A stretch of DNA of 35,472 nucleotides, from assembly GCA_964622625.1 (NCBI GenBank), contig CAZUUQ010000022.1, forward strand, positions 1 through 35,472, read 5' to 3'. Source of the stretch: CAZCWM01 sp964622625. Lineage in GTDB: Bacteria; Planctomycetota; Phycisphaerae; Phycisphaerales; Phycisphaeraceae. Below the pieces are notes generated by a model that had not been told where the DNA came from, made no database searches, and worked only from the letters and a program-made list of their open reading frames with translations. Both the position numbers and the translations under genes were made by a program. Numbering within the stretch: position 1 is the first letter of the stretch; each line of letters opens with the position of its first letter. Below, in pieces: positions 24,350-33,176 of this stretch.

Positions 24350-25869
24350 GTGGCACCTTCCGTCACTGGGGTCGCTGGCGGCTGGCCGCGGTCATAGGTG
24401 GCCGGCGCGTGGCAGGCCGGGGCACAGCGCCCGCCGCCGGATGTCTTCTGGTATTCGATGGGCATCACCCAGTTCGACTCGCCGAAGGGAAGCTGGCTGG
24501 CGATGTGATTGGGCAGGTCGCTGCCGTGTACGGCATGGCAGGAGCGGCAGGTGCGGCCCTTCTCCTGGTTGACGTGCAGGTAGTGCAGATTCCGCCGGCC
24601 GTCCCGGAACTCGGTGAGCGAGGCGGTTTCCGGCGTGAGCACGAGGTTTTGATCGTGGCAGGCGAAACACAGGGCGTAGTCGTCGACGTCGAACGCGGCG
24701 TAGAACGTCGCGGGCATCGCCGCCTTGAGCAGATCCTGGCGCCGGCCGCCATGGGCGTCGTGGCAGGCAGAACAGTTGCCGGCCTGCACCGGCCCGTGCA
24801 GGAACCGCGATCGCGTCAGGGTCTGTTCCATGGCTGGTACCGTTCGGCCGGCGGCGCTGCGCTGCGGCTGGGCGTGGCACGAGAGACACACGCGGTCCTC
24901 CCGGTCGCGCATCAGGCTCGGGTGCGCAGCCGCGTGGGGATCATGACAGTTGCCGCACTGGCGGCCGTCGGTGGCGGCGGCATGCTCGACGGTCATGGCC
25001 GCGAACTGCTCCCGCGTGGGTGTATGACATGACAGGCAGGTGTCGCGGGTGCTGGCGTGCAACTGGTTGGGATGGTCGCTGGTGTGCGGGTTGTGGCAGG
25101 AGGTGCAGCCCTCGGCCGCGGGGGCATGCACATACGCGGCCTGTGCCATGTGCTGCCGCTGACCCTCGTGACAACTGGCACAGTGGTCGGCCCCTTCACC
25201 GCCGCGAAGCAGCATGGGGTTGTTCGCCTGGTGGGGCTGGTGACAGACCGTGCAGTCGTTGCCGAGGAACGGACTGTGGGCGTAGCGCTGCAGCGGGATG
25301 TCATGACACGCCGCACACAGGTGGTCCACCGAGTCGGCCTTGAGCAGGTATTTGGTGGGGGCGGCATGCGGGTCATGGCAGGCGGTGCAACCCTGCTCCA
25401 GGGCGGTGTGCTGATGCGCCAGCGTGCCGGCGACGGCATGGCAGAAGGCGCACGTTTCGGAGCCGGCTCGTTTGAGCGGGAACTCATGGATGTCGCGTTC
25501 GGCATCGTGGCAGGCATCACACGAACCCGACGCGACCGGACCGTGGATGTGGCGCGACGCGGTCAGCGTGGCGTGGCACTCGGCCGTGACACACGTGGCC
25601 CCCCGCGGCAGCGGCTCGACGGGCTTTGCCGCGGGAGGTACGTTCGCGACGCGCCGCATGGCCGTGTCCGCGCGCCCCGGCACCCATGCCTGGGTGCTGA
25701 CGTAGTGATCGCTCGACGCGCCCGGCGTATCGCCCACGCGCGGCGGCGGGTCCGAAGGCTTGTGATCGCAGGCGCCGATCAACGTCACGGCCAGGGCCAG
25801 TAACACCATCGCGCCCGCCGCGGGCGGCCGCGGCGGCGGACGCATCAGGATGACGCGCGGCGCCCTCAA
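24346..25869 (-). CDS. Pentadecaheme cytochrome c lipoprotein
   Basis: A 507-aa paralogue of the neighbouring 15-heme protein. It has a lipobox LIGAC (Cys34), 13 CxxCH sites, a first site CVTAECH (CX4CH) and a last site CAPACH (CX3CH). I place the start at a TTG (25869), because AAAGGAG lies seven bases upstream and the TTG overlaps the previous stop codon as TTGA, the same coupling style as ATGA and GTGA in this cluster. The ATG at 25845 has no SD. The lipid anchor separates it from its soluble paralogue: one may be fixed to a membrane while the other diffuses, so the pair could bridge the periplasm. Confidence 0.85.
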   Translation of the reverse strand: MRAPRVILMRPPPRPPAAGAMVLLALAVTLIGACDHKPSDPPPRVGDTPGASSDHYVSTQAWVPGRADTAMRRVANVPPAAKPVEPLPRGATCVTAECHATLTASRHIHGPVASGSCDACHDAERDIHEFPLKRAGSETCAFCHAVAGTLAHQHTALEQGCTACHDPHAAPTKYLLKADSVDHLCAACHDIPLQRYAHSPFLGNDCTVCHQPHQANNPMLLRGGEGADHCASCHEGQRQHMAQAAYVHAPAAEGCTSCHNPHTSDHPNQLHASTRDTCLSCHTPTREQFAAMTVEHAAATDGRQCGNCHDPHAAAHPSLMRDREDRVCLSCHAQPQRSAAGRTVPAMEQTLTRSRFLHGPVQAGNCSACHDAHGGRRQDLLKAAMPATFYAAFDVDDYALCFACHDQNLVLTPETASLTEFRDGRRNLHYLHVNQEKGRTCRSCHAVHGSDLPNHIASQLPFGESNWVMPIEYQKTSGGGRCAPACHAPATYDRGQPPATPVTEGAT

Positions 25870-27374
25870 TCGCCGACTCCTTTCACAGCGATCTCCGGTT
25901 CGGTGCGCTGGAGGGCCTGCTCGATCCACTCGATGGCCGCATTGAGCAGGGCTGTCGCGTAGTTGACGTTGTGCACCGCATGGCCGAGTCGCACCAGGCG
26001 GATGTTGTGGGCCGCGTCGTCGAGCAGGCGGCGGATGTGCGGGCCATCGGCATGGTCGATGGCGAGCCGCCCCTCGGCCGCCTCGGCCATCTCATAGAGG
26101 CGCTGGGCGCGGTAGAGGTGGGCGTCGAGCGTCTGCTTCCACTGCTCGAGCGTGCCCTCGTACTTGTCGCCGTGGCAGCGATCGCAACTGTCCTGCACGG
26201 CCACGAACGTCTGGCCGAGGACGCCGACTTCGTCGTCGCCGACCTTGCGCATCTGGTGACAGCCGATGCAGTCGACCTGGGCGCGGAACATGGGGCTTGG
26301 CATCTCGGGCACGCCGCGTCCGCCGACGCCGCGATAGAGGTCGGCCGGCCCGCCGTGCGTCTGCACATGGCACTGGCCGCAGTCGCCGCTGTTCATCGCC
26401 ACATGGGTGGCGTCCTCGCGGCGGACCAGGGCCGGGTAGCCGGCCGTCAGGTTGTGCTTGACCTGCTCGTGGCAGGTGGTGCACTCGACCTTGTGCAGCA
26501 GCACGTGCTCGCGGTGCATCAGTTCGACGTCGTCATGCTTGGCCACCTGCTGCTGCAGGTTGTGGCAGCTCCAGCAGACCTGTGTGTTGACCAGGCCATC
26601 GCCCTTGATCGACTGCGAATGGCAGTTCTCGCAGCCGACTTCGCGCTCCACGTAGTTCTGATGGCTGAAAACGCCGGTGGCCAGATGGATTTCATGGGCG
26701 GGCACCTCGTGGCAGCTTCGGCAGCCGCCGAGGGCCTGCTCGTTGCGTCCGTGCTCATAGCCCTTGAAGTGGCAGAGGTAGCAGGCGTCGAGGGTGACGG
26801 CGAAATGCTCGCCGCGGACCATCTGCGTGTGGCAGGAGACGCAGCGCAGGTGCATGCCGCGGCGCTCCTCGCTCAGATGCGGGCTGTGGTCGAAACGGAT
26901 GGTGACGTTGCCGCCGCGCATGCTCGGCACGGTCCAGTTCACCAGGCCCTCCAGCAGGCGGTGGTCGTGGCAGCCGGAGCGCATGCACGATTCATCATGG
27001 ACCTCGGCATGCGGCTTGGAGCCGAAGGTGCCGGTGACGAACTTGATGGCCTGGCTGCTCGCCTGCCACTTGCCCACGAGCGTATTGATGAGCCCCGGCT
27101 TGAAATGGCACTGGGTGCAGCTCACGTCAGAGTGGCTGGACATGCGCCAGGACTCGTGATACGGCTCCATGAGGTGGCAGGAAAGGCAGAACTCCGGCTG
27201 CATGGAGTATTCGGCGAAGGCGGCCACGGCGATCAAGAGCAGGAGCCCCGCCCCCTGCACCCAGCCGCGCCGCGTCGGCGCGTAGCGCAGCAGCCGCCCC
27301 TCGCGCCGTCGCCAGCCCAGCAGCCGTGCCCAGCGGGGGTGTTTCGCCTTCGGATCTGTGGGTTGGTGGGTCAC
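25866..27374 (-). CDS. NapC/NirT-type inner-membrane dodecaheme cytochrome c
   Basis: A 502-aa protein with a cytoplasmic basic N-terminus, one TM (about 38-57) and the NapC/NrfH beginning EFCLSCHLMEPYHESW...SCTQCH, which identifies the quinol dehydrogenase family. It continues with CMRSGCH (CX4CH) and nine more CxxCH sites, for 11 CxxCH plus one CX4CH in all. The last 110 residues have no heme and are helical (ALEQ...YRAQRLYEMAEAAEGR). It begins with GTG at 27374, with GGAG about seven bases upstream. It should take electrons from menaquinol and pass them to the 15-heme proteins. Geobacter ImcH is a 7-heme relative; this one is longer. The gene lies 44 bp after the CbcL-like gene. Confidence 0.9.
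   Translation of the reverse strand: MTHQPTDPKAKHPRWARLLGWRRREGRLLRYAPTRRGWVQGAGLLLLIAVAAFAEYSMQPEFCLSCHLMEPYHESWRMSSHSDVSCTQCHFKPGLINTLVGKWQASSQAIKFVTGTFGSKPHAEVHDESCMRSGCHDHRLLEGLVNWTVPSMRGGNVTIRFDHSPHLSEERRGMHLRCVSCHTQMVRGEHFAVTLDACYLCHFKGYEHGRNEQALGGCRSCHEVPAHEIHLATGVFSHQNYVEREVGCENCHSQSIKGDGLVNTQVCWSCHNLQQQVAKHDDVELMHREHVLLHKVECTTCHEQVKHNLTAGYPALVRREDATHVAMNSGDCGQCHVQTHGGPADLYRGVGGRGVPEMPSPMFRAQVDCIGCHQMRKVGDDEVGVLGQTFVAVQDSCDRCHGDKYEGTLEQWKQTLDAHLYRAQRLYEMAEAAEGRLAIDHADGPHIRRLLDDAAHNIRLVRLGHAVHNVNYATALLNAAIEWIEQALQRTEPEIAVKGVGD
25877..25883 (-). promoter_or_regulatory. Ribosome binding site for the TTG start at 25869
   Basis: AAAGGAG lies seven bases before TTG on the minus strand, inside the end of the upstream NapC-type gene. 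It is the best SD in this stretch and decides the start of the 15-heme lipoprotein. Confidence 0.6.
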
Positions 27375-27418
27375 GGCCTCTCCTTCAGTCAGATGCTCCT
27401 TGCGTCACACGCCGCCGA

Positions 27419-29653
27419 TCACAGCAGCCCGACACCCGCCAGCACGATCAGCGCCACCAGGGTCGTGCCGATGAGCATTGCGGTGACGCCAAGGATGATG
27501 GCGAGGGGGCGGTACCACGCCGGCGCCGGCTCGACGCGCAGCGCCTGGAGTTGCCCCGTCGCCGCCAGTCGTTCGTATTCGACCGGCCGCTCGTGCCTGA
27601 ACTCCTCTTCGCTCATGCGGCCGGTGAACATCACGTCGTCGACCGGGAACTTCTCCGGCCGCAGATGGGCGTTGAAGAAGTGGATGGTGAAGATGAAGCC
27701 GATCGCCAGCAGGGCTTCGTAGCCGTGCACGATGGTGGCGACGTTGAACATCCAGCCGGGCAGGAAGAGCGCGAAGAACTCGGGGAACCAGAGCATGAGC
27801 CCCGAGGTGGCGATGATGACCGACCCGCCGACCTCCGCGACGTAGTCGAATTTTTCCCAGTAGGTCCAGCGGTCGAAGCGCGGCTTGCTGCCGCCGGCGA
27901 AGAACCACCGGTACATGCCGACGCAGTCCTTCACATCCTTCCACCGCGGCAGCATGGTGGCCGGCCCCAGGAGCATCTCGCGGACGCCGTGCCTGCGGAA
28001 CCGCCGCACGACGCCGACGAAGTGGACGGCGAAGTTGGCCAGGAGCATGACGGCAAAGACACGGTGCCACCAGCCGGCCGACTGCACGCCGCCCAGGGCC
28101 GTCATCAACGCCCTGGCCCAGCCCTTCTCGGCATACAGCAGCGGCAGGCCGGTGAGCGTCAGGCCGAAGAAACTCACAATCACGAAGGCGTGGTTGATGC
28201 GGTCCACGCGGTTGAAGCGACGAATGGCGTGTGCGGCGGCGGCGTGACGCACGGGTCGGCCGGACCGCCGGCGCTCGATCATCGACCGGCCGAGCCACAG
28301 CACCGAGTGCAGCCCGAAGAATCCGAACGCGAAGCTCATCATGACAATGAAGTAGAGCCAGACGCCGTGCAGCAGCGGATAGCTGTGACTGTCACGATGA
28401 TCGGCATGCGGCTGGTAAAGGGCGAAGCGGGCGTTGGCGCGCGGGTGGCACGCCTGGCAGGTGGTGACGATGTGCTCCTGGCTGAGCCGGGAGTCGGGAT
28501 CGTCGAGGCGCTGCACGTCATGCGCGCCGTGGCAGTCGCTGCACCGGGCCGCCCGTTCATACCCGAGAGCGGTCACCTGGCCGTGGTAGCTGGCGCGATA
28601 GGTTTCATAGAACGAGCGTCGCGATCCCTCGCGCGGCCGGTTGTGGCAGTCGCCGCATTCGGCCACGAGATCGAGCATGAAAGCGGGCGTGTCGGTGCGG
28701 GTGATGGCGTGGGCGGTGTGGCAGTCGCTGCACACCGGTGCTTGCGGATCGCCGGCCGCCAGTTGCCGGCCATGCACGGACTGCTGATACGTTTCGTTGA
28801 TGCCGACGTGACATTGCCCGCAGGTTTCGGCCACGTGCTGACGATGCACCGTTGACCGCGGGTCGCTGGAGGCGAGCACTTTGTGTTCGCCGTGGCAATC
28901 GGCACAGGTGGCCGCGACCACCAGCCCGGCGCGGGTGACGGCCCGGCCATGGACGCTTTCGAGATAGAGGCTTACGTGGTCGCGGCCGCTGGCACCGTTG
29001 CTGGTCAGGTGGGTGCTGTGACAGTCGCCGCACGTTTTGACAACGTTGAGCGGATGGGTCTTTGAAGCGCGGTCGGTGCTGGGCAGGATGGCGTGATCGC
29101 CGTGGCAAGTGACGCAGGTGGGCGCATCGGGTGTGCCGCTCCGGGCCGCGTGGGCATGCTGGCCGGCCACGAAGTCCGCCACCTCGCCGCTGTGGCATGA
29201 GCCGGTGGCGCAACCGACGGGGGCACTGGCGGCGGCATGAGGCAGCGTTTCCATGCCCAGGTGGCAATCGGTGCAGGCGATCGCCGCATGCACGCTGCGC
29301 GTCAGGTCGCTGCCGGGGATGTAAAGCCGCGGCCGCGTGGCCGGAGCGTCCTCGCTGATCCGGTCCGAGGGGGCGACCATCGAGGCCCGCTCGGTGGGCG
29401 AGAGCACGGCGATGTGGGACTGACCGTGGCAGTTGAGACAGCGGCGATTCTCGATCTCGGCGTCAGCAACCTCGCGTGCCCGGGCGACCCCCGTTGAAAG
29501 GACCATAAGCCCGAGCATCGCCAGTCCGGCCCACAGCCCTGACCGGGGGCGCCGGGGCCGCCGGGCGTGTCGGCCCTGTGCCGGGCGACAGGGAGCGGGT
29601 TGTTGTGCCCGAAGAAGGGTCGCGGTCGGATTGGCGATCGGCGCGCGGTTCAT
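27419..29653 (-). CDS. CbcL-like fusion of multiheme cytochrome c and cytochrome b
   Basis: A 744-aa protein. The N-terminal signal (LWAGLAMLGLMVLSTGVARA) is followed by 10 CxxCH sites and one CX4CH (CATGSCH), about 11 c-hemes. From about residue 410 come membrane helices of the hydrogenase/formate dehydrogenase cytochrome b type with candidate heme ligands in NHAFV, GWWHRVF, HFVG and VHGYEA, and the family end HFFNAHLRPEKFPVDD. This is the layout of CbcL, an inner-membrane quinol oxidase used by Geobacter with low-potential acceptors. The start at MNRAPIAN (29653) is chosen because a sigma-54-like promoter would start transcription near 29685, downstream of the alternative start at 29695. 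No strong SD is seen. First gene of the five-gene operon. Confidence 0.88.
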   Translation of the reverse strand: MNRAPIANPTATLLRAQQPAPCRPAQGRHARRPRRPRSGLWAGLAMLGLMVLSTGVARAREVADAEIENRRCLNCHGQSHIAVLSPTERASMVAPSDRISEDAPATRPRLYIPGSDLTRSVHAAIACTDCHLGMETLPHAAASAPVGCATGSCHSGEVADFVAGQHAHAARSGTPDAPTCVTCHGDHAILPSTDRASKTHPLNVVKTCGDCHSTHLTSNGASGRDHVSLYLESVHGRAVTRAGLVVAATCADCHGEHKVLASSDPRSTVHRQHVAETCGQCHVGINETYQQSVHGRQLAAGDPQAPVCSDCHTAHAITRTDTPAFMLDLVAECGDCHNRPREGSRRSFYETYRASYHGQVTALGYERAARCSDCHGAHDVQRLDDPDSRLSQEHIVTTCQACHPRANARFALYQPHADHRDSHSYPLLHGVWLYFIVMMSFAFGFFGLHSVLWLGRSMIERRRSGRPVRHAAAAHAIRRFNRVDRINHAFVIVSFFGLTLTGLPLLYAEKGWARALMTALGGVQSAGWWHRVFAVMLLANFAVHFVGVVRRFRRHGVREMLLGPATMLPRWKDVKDCVGMYRWFFAGGSKPRFDRWTYWEKFDYVAEVGGSVIIATSGLMLWFPEFFALFLPGWMFNVATIVHGYEALLAIGFIFTIHFFNAHLRPEKFPVDDVMFTGRMSEEEFRHERPVEYERLAATGQLQALRVEPAPAWYRPLAIILGVTAMLIGTTLVALIVLAGVGLL

Positions 29654-29696
29654 GCGTAGGCGGGCCCTGGGGTGTACCGATACCACCCGCGCCATC

Positions 29697-29711
29697 GCAT
29701 AAGCCGTGCCA
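29697..29711 (-). promoter_or_regulatory. Sigma-54 promoter before the CbcL-like operon
   Basis: On the minus strand: TGGCACGGCTTATGC. The -24 box TGGCAC is perfect, and GG and GC are separated by exactly ten bases (consensus TGGCAC-N5-TTGC; here ATGC). The start of transcription would fall about 32 bases before the chosen start codon at 29653. It is the best such element in the window and lies in the short gap after the histidine kinase gene. Confidence 0.6.
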
Positions 29712-29749
29712 GGGGCATGCCGGTCTGGAACCGCCCCAGCAGCCTTTGC

Positions 29750-31114
29750 TTACGTCGGTTTCTCAGAAATTACCGCCGCGTCGCCCGCCGCTTCCCGTTC
29801 GCGGGAAGGCTCGCATTCAACCGGGAGCAGTACCGTGAAAGTCACCCCGCCAGCCGGCTCGCAGCGGAACAGCAGTTCACCCCCCTGCCGGCGGACCAGG
29901 CTGTAGCTGATCGACAGCCCCAGCCCCGTCCCCTTGCCCACGGGCTTGGTCGTGAAGAAAGGTTCGAAAATGCGCCCCCGGTGTTCGGGACGGATGCCCG
30001 GCCCATTGTCCCGCACCTCGATGCTCACCCACCCGCCCTGTCGGGCCGTCCGCACCGTCAGCCGCGGCGAGGCGATATCCTGCAGCGCATCCAGCGCATT
30101 GATAATCAGGTTCACCAGCACCTGCTGCAGCGGTTGGACCAGCAATGGGATTTCGCCCGCGTCGTCGGCCAGCTCCACCGACAGCGTCACCGGCTTGATC
30201 CGCCGATCGAACCGCAGCACATCCAGAGCCTGACGCACCACCTCGTTGACGGCCATGGTCTGCCGTTGCTGGTCGGCCGGATGGGCGAAAGTCTTCATCT
30301 GCTGGATGATCTGGTCGATGCGCTGCACCTGATCGCGCAGGGTGGTCAGGGTGTCGGCATTGATGCGTTCGGGCCGTCGCTGCAGCAGTTGCAGCAGACT
30401 GTCCATGCTCGCCAGCGGGTTGGTGATTTCGTGTGTGATGCCGGCCGCCATCTGGCCCATGGCCACCATCTTCTCGTGCTGGACCATGTTCCGCTGCTGG
30501 CGGCGCAGCATGTCGGTCATGGCGCGGATGCGGCGGTTCTGACGCACCAGTCGGCGCTGGTGGCCGCGGAGGATCCGCGTGATGCGGCTGGTCAGGTAGA
30601 CCGTCAGCAGCAGCGTGAGCACCCAGCCGATCGCCACCAGTTGGACTTGCGGATCGGCCGGCCACTGCCGCGTCAGCGTCAGTCCGGCGGCCATCAGCAG
30701 CACCGCGGCCGCGGCCCCGCCGTAGGCCAGCAGCGGCGGCAGCAGCAGACTGGCGATGACCATGTGAAAGACGAAGAAACCGCTGACCGGGCTGAGCGCC
30801 CCGCCGCTCCACAGGGCCAGCAGCGTCAGGCAGCCAAGGTCGAGCAGGATCTGCGCCCCTGCCAACGTCAACAGCAGACGCCGTCGCGACTGACCCGCGG
30901 CGGGCACGCGCCGGAGCATCAAGCGGACCGCCAGGTTGTAGCCTGCGATGGCCAGGCCCAGCACCAGGCCGTGGACCGCCAGCTCGTCCCATCGCGGCAG
31001 CCATCGCCCCGCGAGTGACGCGGCGATCACCCCCGCCGCCGCCAGCCAGCGCAACTGGATGAACCAGTTGAGCTGCATGTACAGCGGGCCGCGCTGGGAA
31101 GGTGCCTTTTTCAT
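29750..31114 (-). CDS. Membrane sensor histidine kinase, NtrB/AtoS-like
   Basis: A 454-aa protein with about six N-terminal TMs (20-175), a short coiled linker and a full kinase core: phospho-acceptor H228 in GITHEITNPLASMDSL, N-box NLIINALDAL, G1 DNGPGI, F-box FEPFFTTK and G2 GTGLGLSI. This core type usually works with sigma-54 response regulators such as the one at 33657-35087. There is no periplasmic sensor domain of its own. Its start codon overlaps the stop of the HAMP/DHp gene (ATGA), so the three upstream sensing genes are translated as one unit. Confidence 0.92.
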   Translation of the reverse strand: MKKAPSQRGPLYMQLNWFIQLRWLAAAGVIAASLAGRWLPRWDELAVHGLVLGLAIAGYNLAVRLMLRRVPAAGQSRRRLLLTLAGAQILLDLGCLTLLALWSGGALSPVSGFFVFHMVIASLLLPPLLAYGGAAAAVLLMAAGLTLTRQWPADPQVQLVAIGWVLTLLLTVYLTSRITRILRGHQRRLVRQNRRIRAMTDMLRRQQRNMVQHEKMVAMGQMAAGITHEITNPLASMDSLLQLLQRRPERINADTLTTLRDQVQRIDQIIQQMKTFAHPADQQRQTMAVNEVVRQALDVLRFDRRIKPVTLSVELADDAGEIPLLVQPLQQVLVNLIINALDALQDIASPRLTVRTARQGGWVSIEVRDNGPGIRPEHRGRIFEPFFTTKPVGKGTGLGLSISYSLVRRQGGELLFRCEPAGGVTFTVLLPVECEPSREREAAGDAAVISEKPT

Positions 31115-32178
31115 TCGTGGGGTGTGGCGGGTCGGTCAGCCTGCCGTTCGTCCTGTTCCTCGGCCAGTGATTTCTCCACATCGAGCATCTTCACACCAGC
31201 GATGTAGTCCGTCAGCACGATGCGACGGACGTGCTTCAGGTCCTGGACGAACCTGGTCATGCGGGCCAGCCCCTCACGGATCTGCCGCATTGTCTTTTCC
31301 AGGTTCTCGTCGCCGGCGCTGCGACGACTGAGCAGATGCAGTTGCAGGTCGATGATGGATGCGGCCGTGTTCAGCTCGTGATTCAGCGCCAGGGCCACCT
31401 GCTGCAGCACCTCCATGCGGCGCTTCTCGACCGCCTGGAGCTGCTCGGCCATGGCGTTGTAGGCGTCGGCGAGCTGGGCAAATTCTCCCTGGCCGTCGAG
31501 GCGCACGCGATGATCGTAGCGGCCGACGCCCAGTTGCCGCGTCGCCTCCACCAAGGTGTCGATCGGCCGCAGCACCATCACCGCCGCCCGCAGCAGCATA
31601 ATGACCGCGACGTTGATGACGATCAGGAACACCAGCGCCAAGGCCAGCACCAGCCATCGGAAGCGCGCGGCAAGATCCTGTTGCCGCAAGTCGACACTGC
31701 GGCGGATTTGCCGCGCCAGCGGCATGGCGTCCTGTTGCAGCCGGATCGCCAGGTCCAGCGCCGCCTCCGTGTGCGCCTGGGCCAGTTGCGGATCCTGGAC
31801 GGTGCCCAGCACGCCGACGCGATGGCGAAAGTCCGGGTAGTAGTCGGCCATGGCCTGAAAATGCTCGCGTACCTCCGGTCGGCGGCACATCTCGGACATC
31901 CCGATGCGCGTCACCAGCGCCCCCGCCTGCTCCACGGCTTCGAGCAGCGGGTCCAGGTGGTTTTCGCGGCCGACTTTCAGGTTGTAGAGATGCACTTCGA
32001 TCTGGTTGATCGCCAGGTTCAGATCCCCGACATCCTCGAGCACCAGCCAGACGGTGGTGCGCAGCCGCTCCATGTCACCAAGCACCTTCTGCAGCAGGCC
32101 GATGGCCGCCACGGCCGCGACCGCCAGCAGCAGCACCAGGGAGCCCAGCGTCACCAGAAGCCGCCGACGCAGCATCAC
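31111..32178 (-). CDS. HAMP protein with DHp-like helix but no ATPase domain
   Basis: A 355-aa protein with TM1 (about 7-28), a periplasmic helical domain (30-175), TM2 (about 174-197), a HAMP domain (about 198-250, LRPIDTLVEATRQLG) and a DHp-like helix containing H267 in ALALNHELNTAASIIDLQLHLL. The protein ends about 85 residues later without N, G1 or G2 boxes, so it cannot autophosphorylate alone. It starts at GTG (32178) or ATG (32175), with GGAGG upstream, overlapping the PhnD-like gene. It may pass a signal from the binding protein to the histidine kinase encoded next, for example by forming a mixed complex or accepting phosphate on H267. Confidence 0.8.
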   Translation of the reverse strand: MMLRRRLLVTLGSLVLLLAVAAVAAIGLLQKVLGDMERLRTTVWLVLEDVGDLNLAINQIEVHLYNLKVGRENHLDPLLEAVEQAGALVTRIGMSEMCRRPEVREHFQAMADYYPDFRHRVGVLGTVQDPQLAQAHTEAALDLAIRLQQDAMPLARQIRRSVDLRQQDLAARFRWLVLALALVFLIVINVAVIMLLRAAVMVLRPIDTLVEATRQLGVGRYDHRVRLDGQGEFAQLADAYNAMAEQLQAVEKRRMEVLQQVALALNHELNTAASIIDLQLHLLSRRSAGDENLEKTMRQIREGLARMTRFVQDLKHVRRIVLTDYIAGVKMLDVEKSLAEEQDERQADRPATPHE

Positions 32179-33113
32179 CCACCGCCTCCGGGGGCCGGCC
32201 CTTCAAGTTCCATCCGCTCCCAGGCGGCGCCAAGATCGCCGACCATCTCGAACACGTTGGCCAGGTCGGCGGCGTCGCAGGGGATGAAACCGTGCAGCCC
32301 CATCGCCTCAAGCGCCAGCCGGGCGTCAGGGTCGCCAGCCATGCCCAGGCAGGCCTCCCGCAATGCGTCAGCGATCGCCGCATCGAGATCGCGGCGTGCC
32401 ACCAGCGGGTTCTCGGGCACCGGCTTGGTCTGTGCCAGTCGCCGCAGCGTGACGCCCGTTTCGCGCTCCAAGTGCTCAAGCCGTGCGTTCTTGGCCGCGC
32501 CGGCGTCGACCTCGCCGTTCATCACCATCCGCACCGATTCATCATGCGTGCCGACCCACACGACGCGACAGCAGCCGGGCGGCAGGCCCATCGTCACTGA
32601 CTCGCGCACCAGCACCAGGTGGCCGCCGGTGGTGGCGCGCACCATGGCCACGCGCTTTCCCGCCAGGTCCGTAATCGACCGGATGGGCGAATCTTCGCGC
32701 GTGAACACCACGCCGTAATACGTACTCACTCCACCGGGGTATTGCGGCCGCACCAGCACCCGCACATGGAGGCGATCCACCGCCAGCGCCGCGGCCAGCG
32801 ACCCGAGAAAGGCCGCGTCGGCCTCACCTTCCCGCAGATCCCGCAGCGCCCCCTCATATGTACGCGAAGTCCGCAGCTCCACGGGGCGGCCAAGCTTCGT
32901 CGCCAGGTAATCGGCCAGGGTGCGGTATCGCCGGTGCTGCTCGAAGATGTCCCGTTCCGGAATAATCGCGATCCGTAGCGGCGCTGCGGCAGCGGTGGTG
33001 TCAACGGCGGTGCCGGCCGCCACGTCGTCCGTGGGCGCCCGGCCCAGCCAGAACAGCGCCACAACCGCCAGCGTCATCAGGCCCAATACGGCAGCAATCT
33101 GCAACGCCTTCAC
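32175..33113 (-). CDS. PhnD-like substrate-binding protein, probably a sensor component
   Basis: A 312-aa protein with an N-terminal membrane or signal segment (about 5-25) and a periplasmic binding fold of the PhnD/phosphonate-binding family: RIAIIPERDIFEQHRRYRTLADYLA, YEGALRDLREGEADAAFLG and STYYGVVFTREDSPIRSITDLAGKRVAMV (given in part). No ABC permease or ATPase is nearby; instead the next genes are the HAMP/DHp protein and a histidine kinase. It therefore probably reports a ligand to the kinase. It starts at GTG (33113) with GAGGA seven bases upstream. The ligand is unknown; PhnD-like sensors bind diverse anions. Confidence 0.87.
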   Translation of the reverse strand: MKALQIAAVLGLMTLAVVALFWLGRAPTDDVAAGTAVDTTAAAAPLRIAIIPERDIFEQHRRYRTLADYLATKLGRPVELRTSRTYEGALRDLREGEADAAFLGSLAAALAVDRLHVRVLVRPQYPGGVSTYYGVVFTREDSPIRSITDLAGKRVAMVRATTGGHLVLVRESVTMGLPPGCCRVVWVGTHDESVRMVMNGEVDAGAAKNARLEHLERETGVTLRRLAQTKPVPENPLVARRDLDAAIADALREACLGMAGDPDARLALEAMGLHGFIPCDAADLANVFEMVGDLGAAWERMELEGPAPGGGG

Positions 33114-33151
33114 GTTCGGTTCCTCGGAGGACTGGCGACACCGACGACACC

Positions 33152-33167
33152 ATCAAACCCCGTGCCG
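33152..33167 (-). promoter_or_regulatory. Sigma-54-like element before the PhnD-like operon
   Basis: Minus strand: CGGCACGGGGTTTGAT. The spacing is correct, with one change in each box against TGGCAC-N5-TTGC (C for T at the first base; TTGA for TTGC). A transcript would begin near 33142, 29 bases before the start at 33113. Confidence 0.35.
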
Positions 33168-33176
33168 CACTCGCCG

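Noticed and set aside
25971..27722. A 583-aa open frame on the plus strand opposite the NapC-type gene
   Set aside because: Antisense to a cytochrome with twelve heme motifs; its Ala/Val/His-rich pattern mirrors the CxxCH codons on the other strand.
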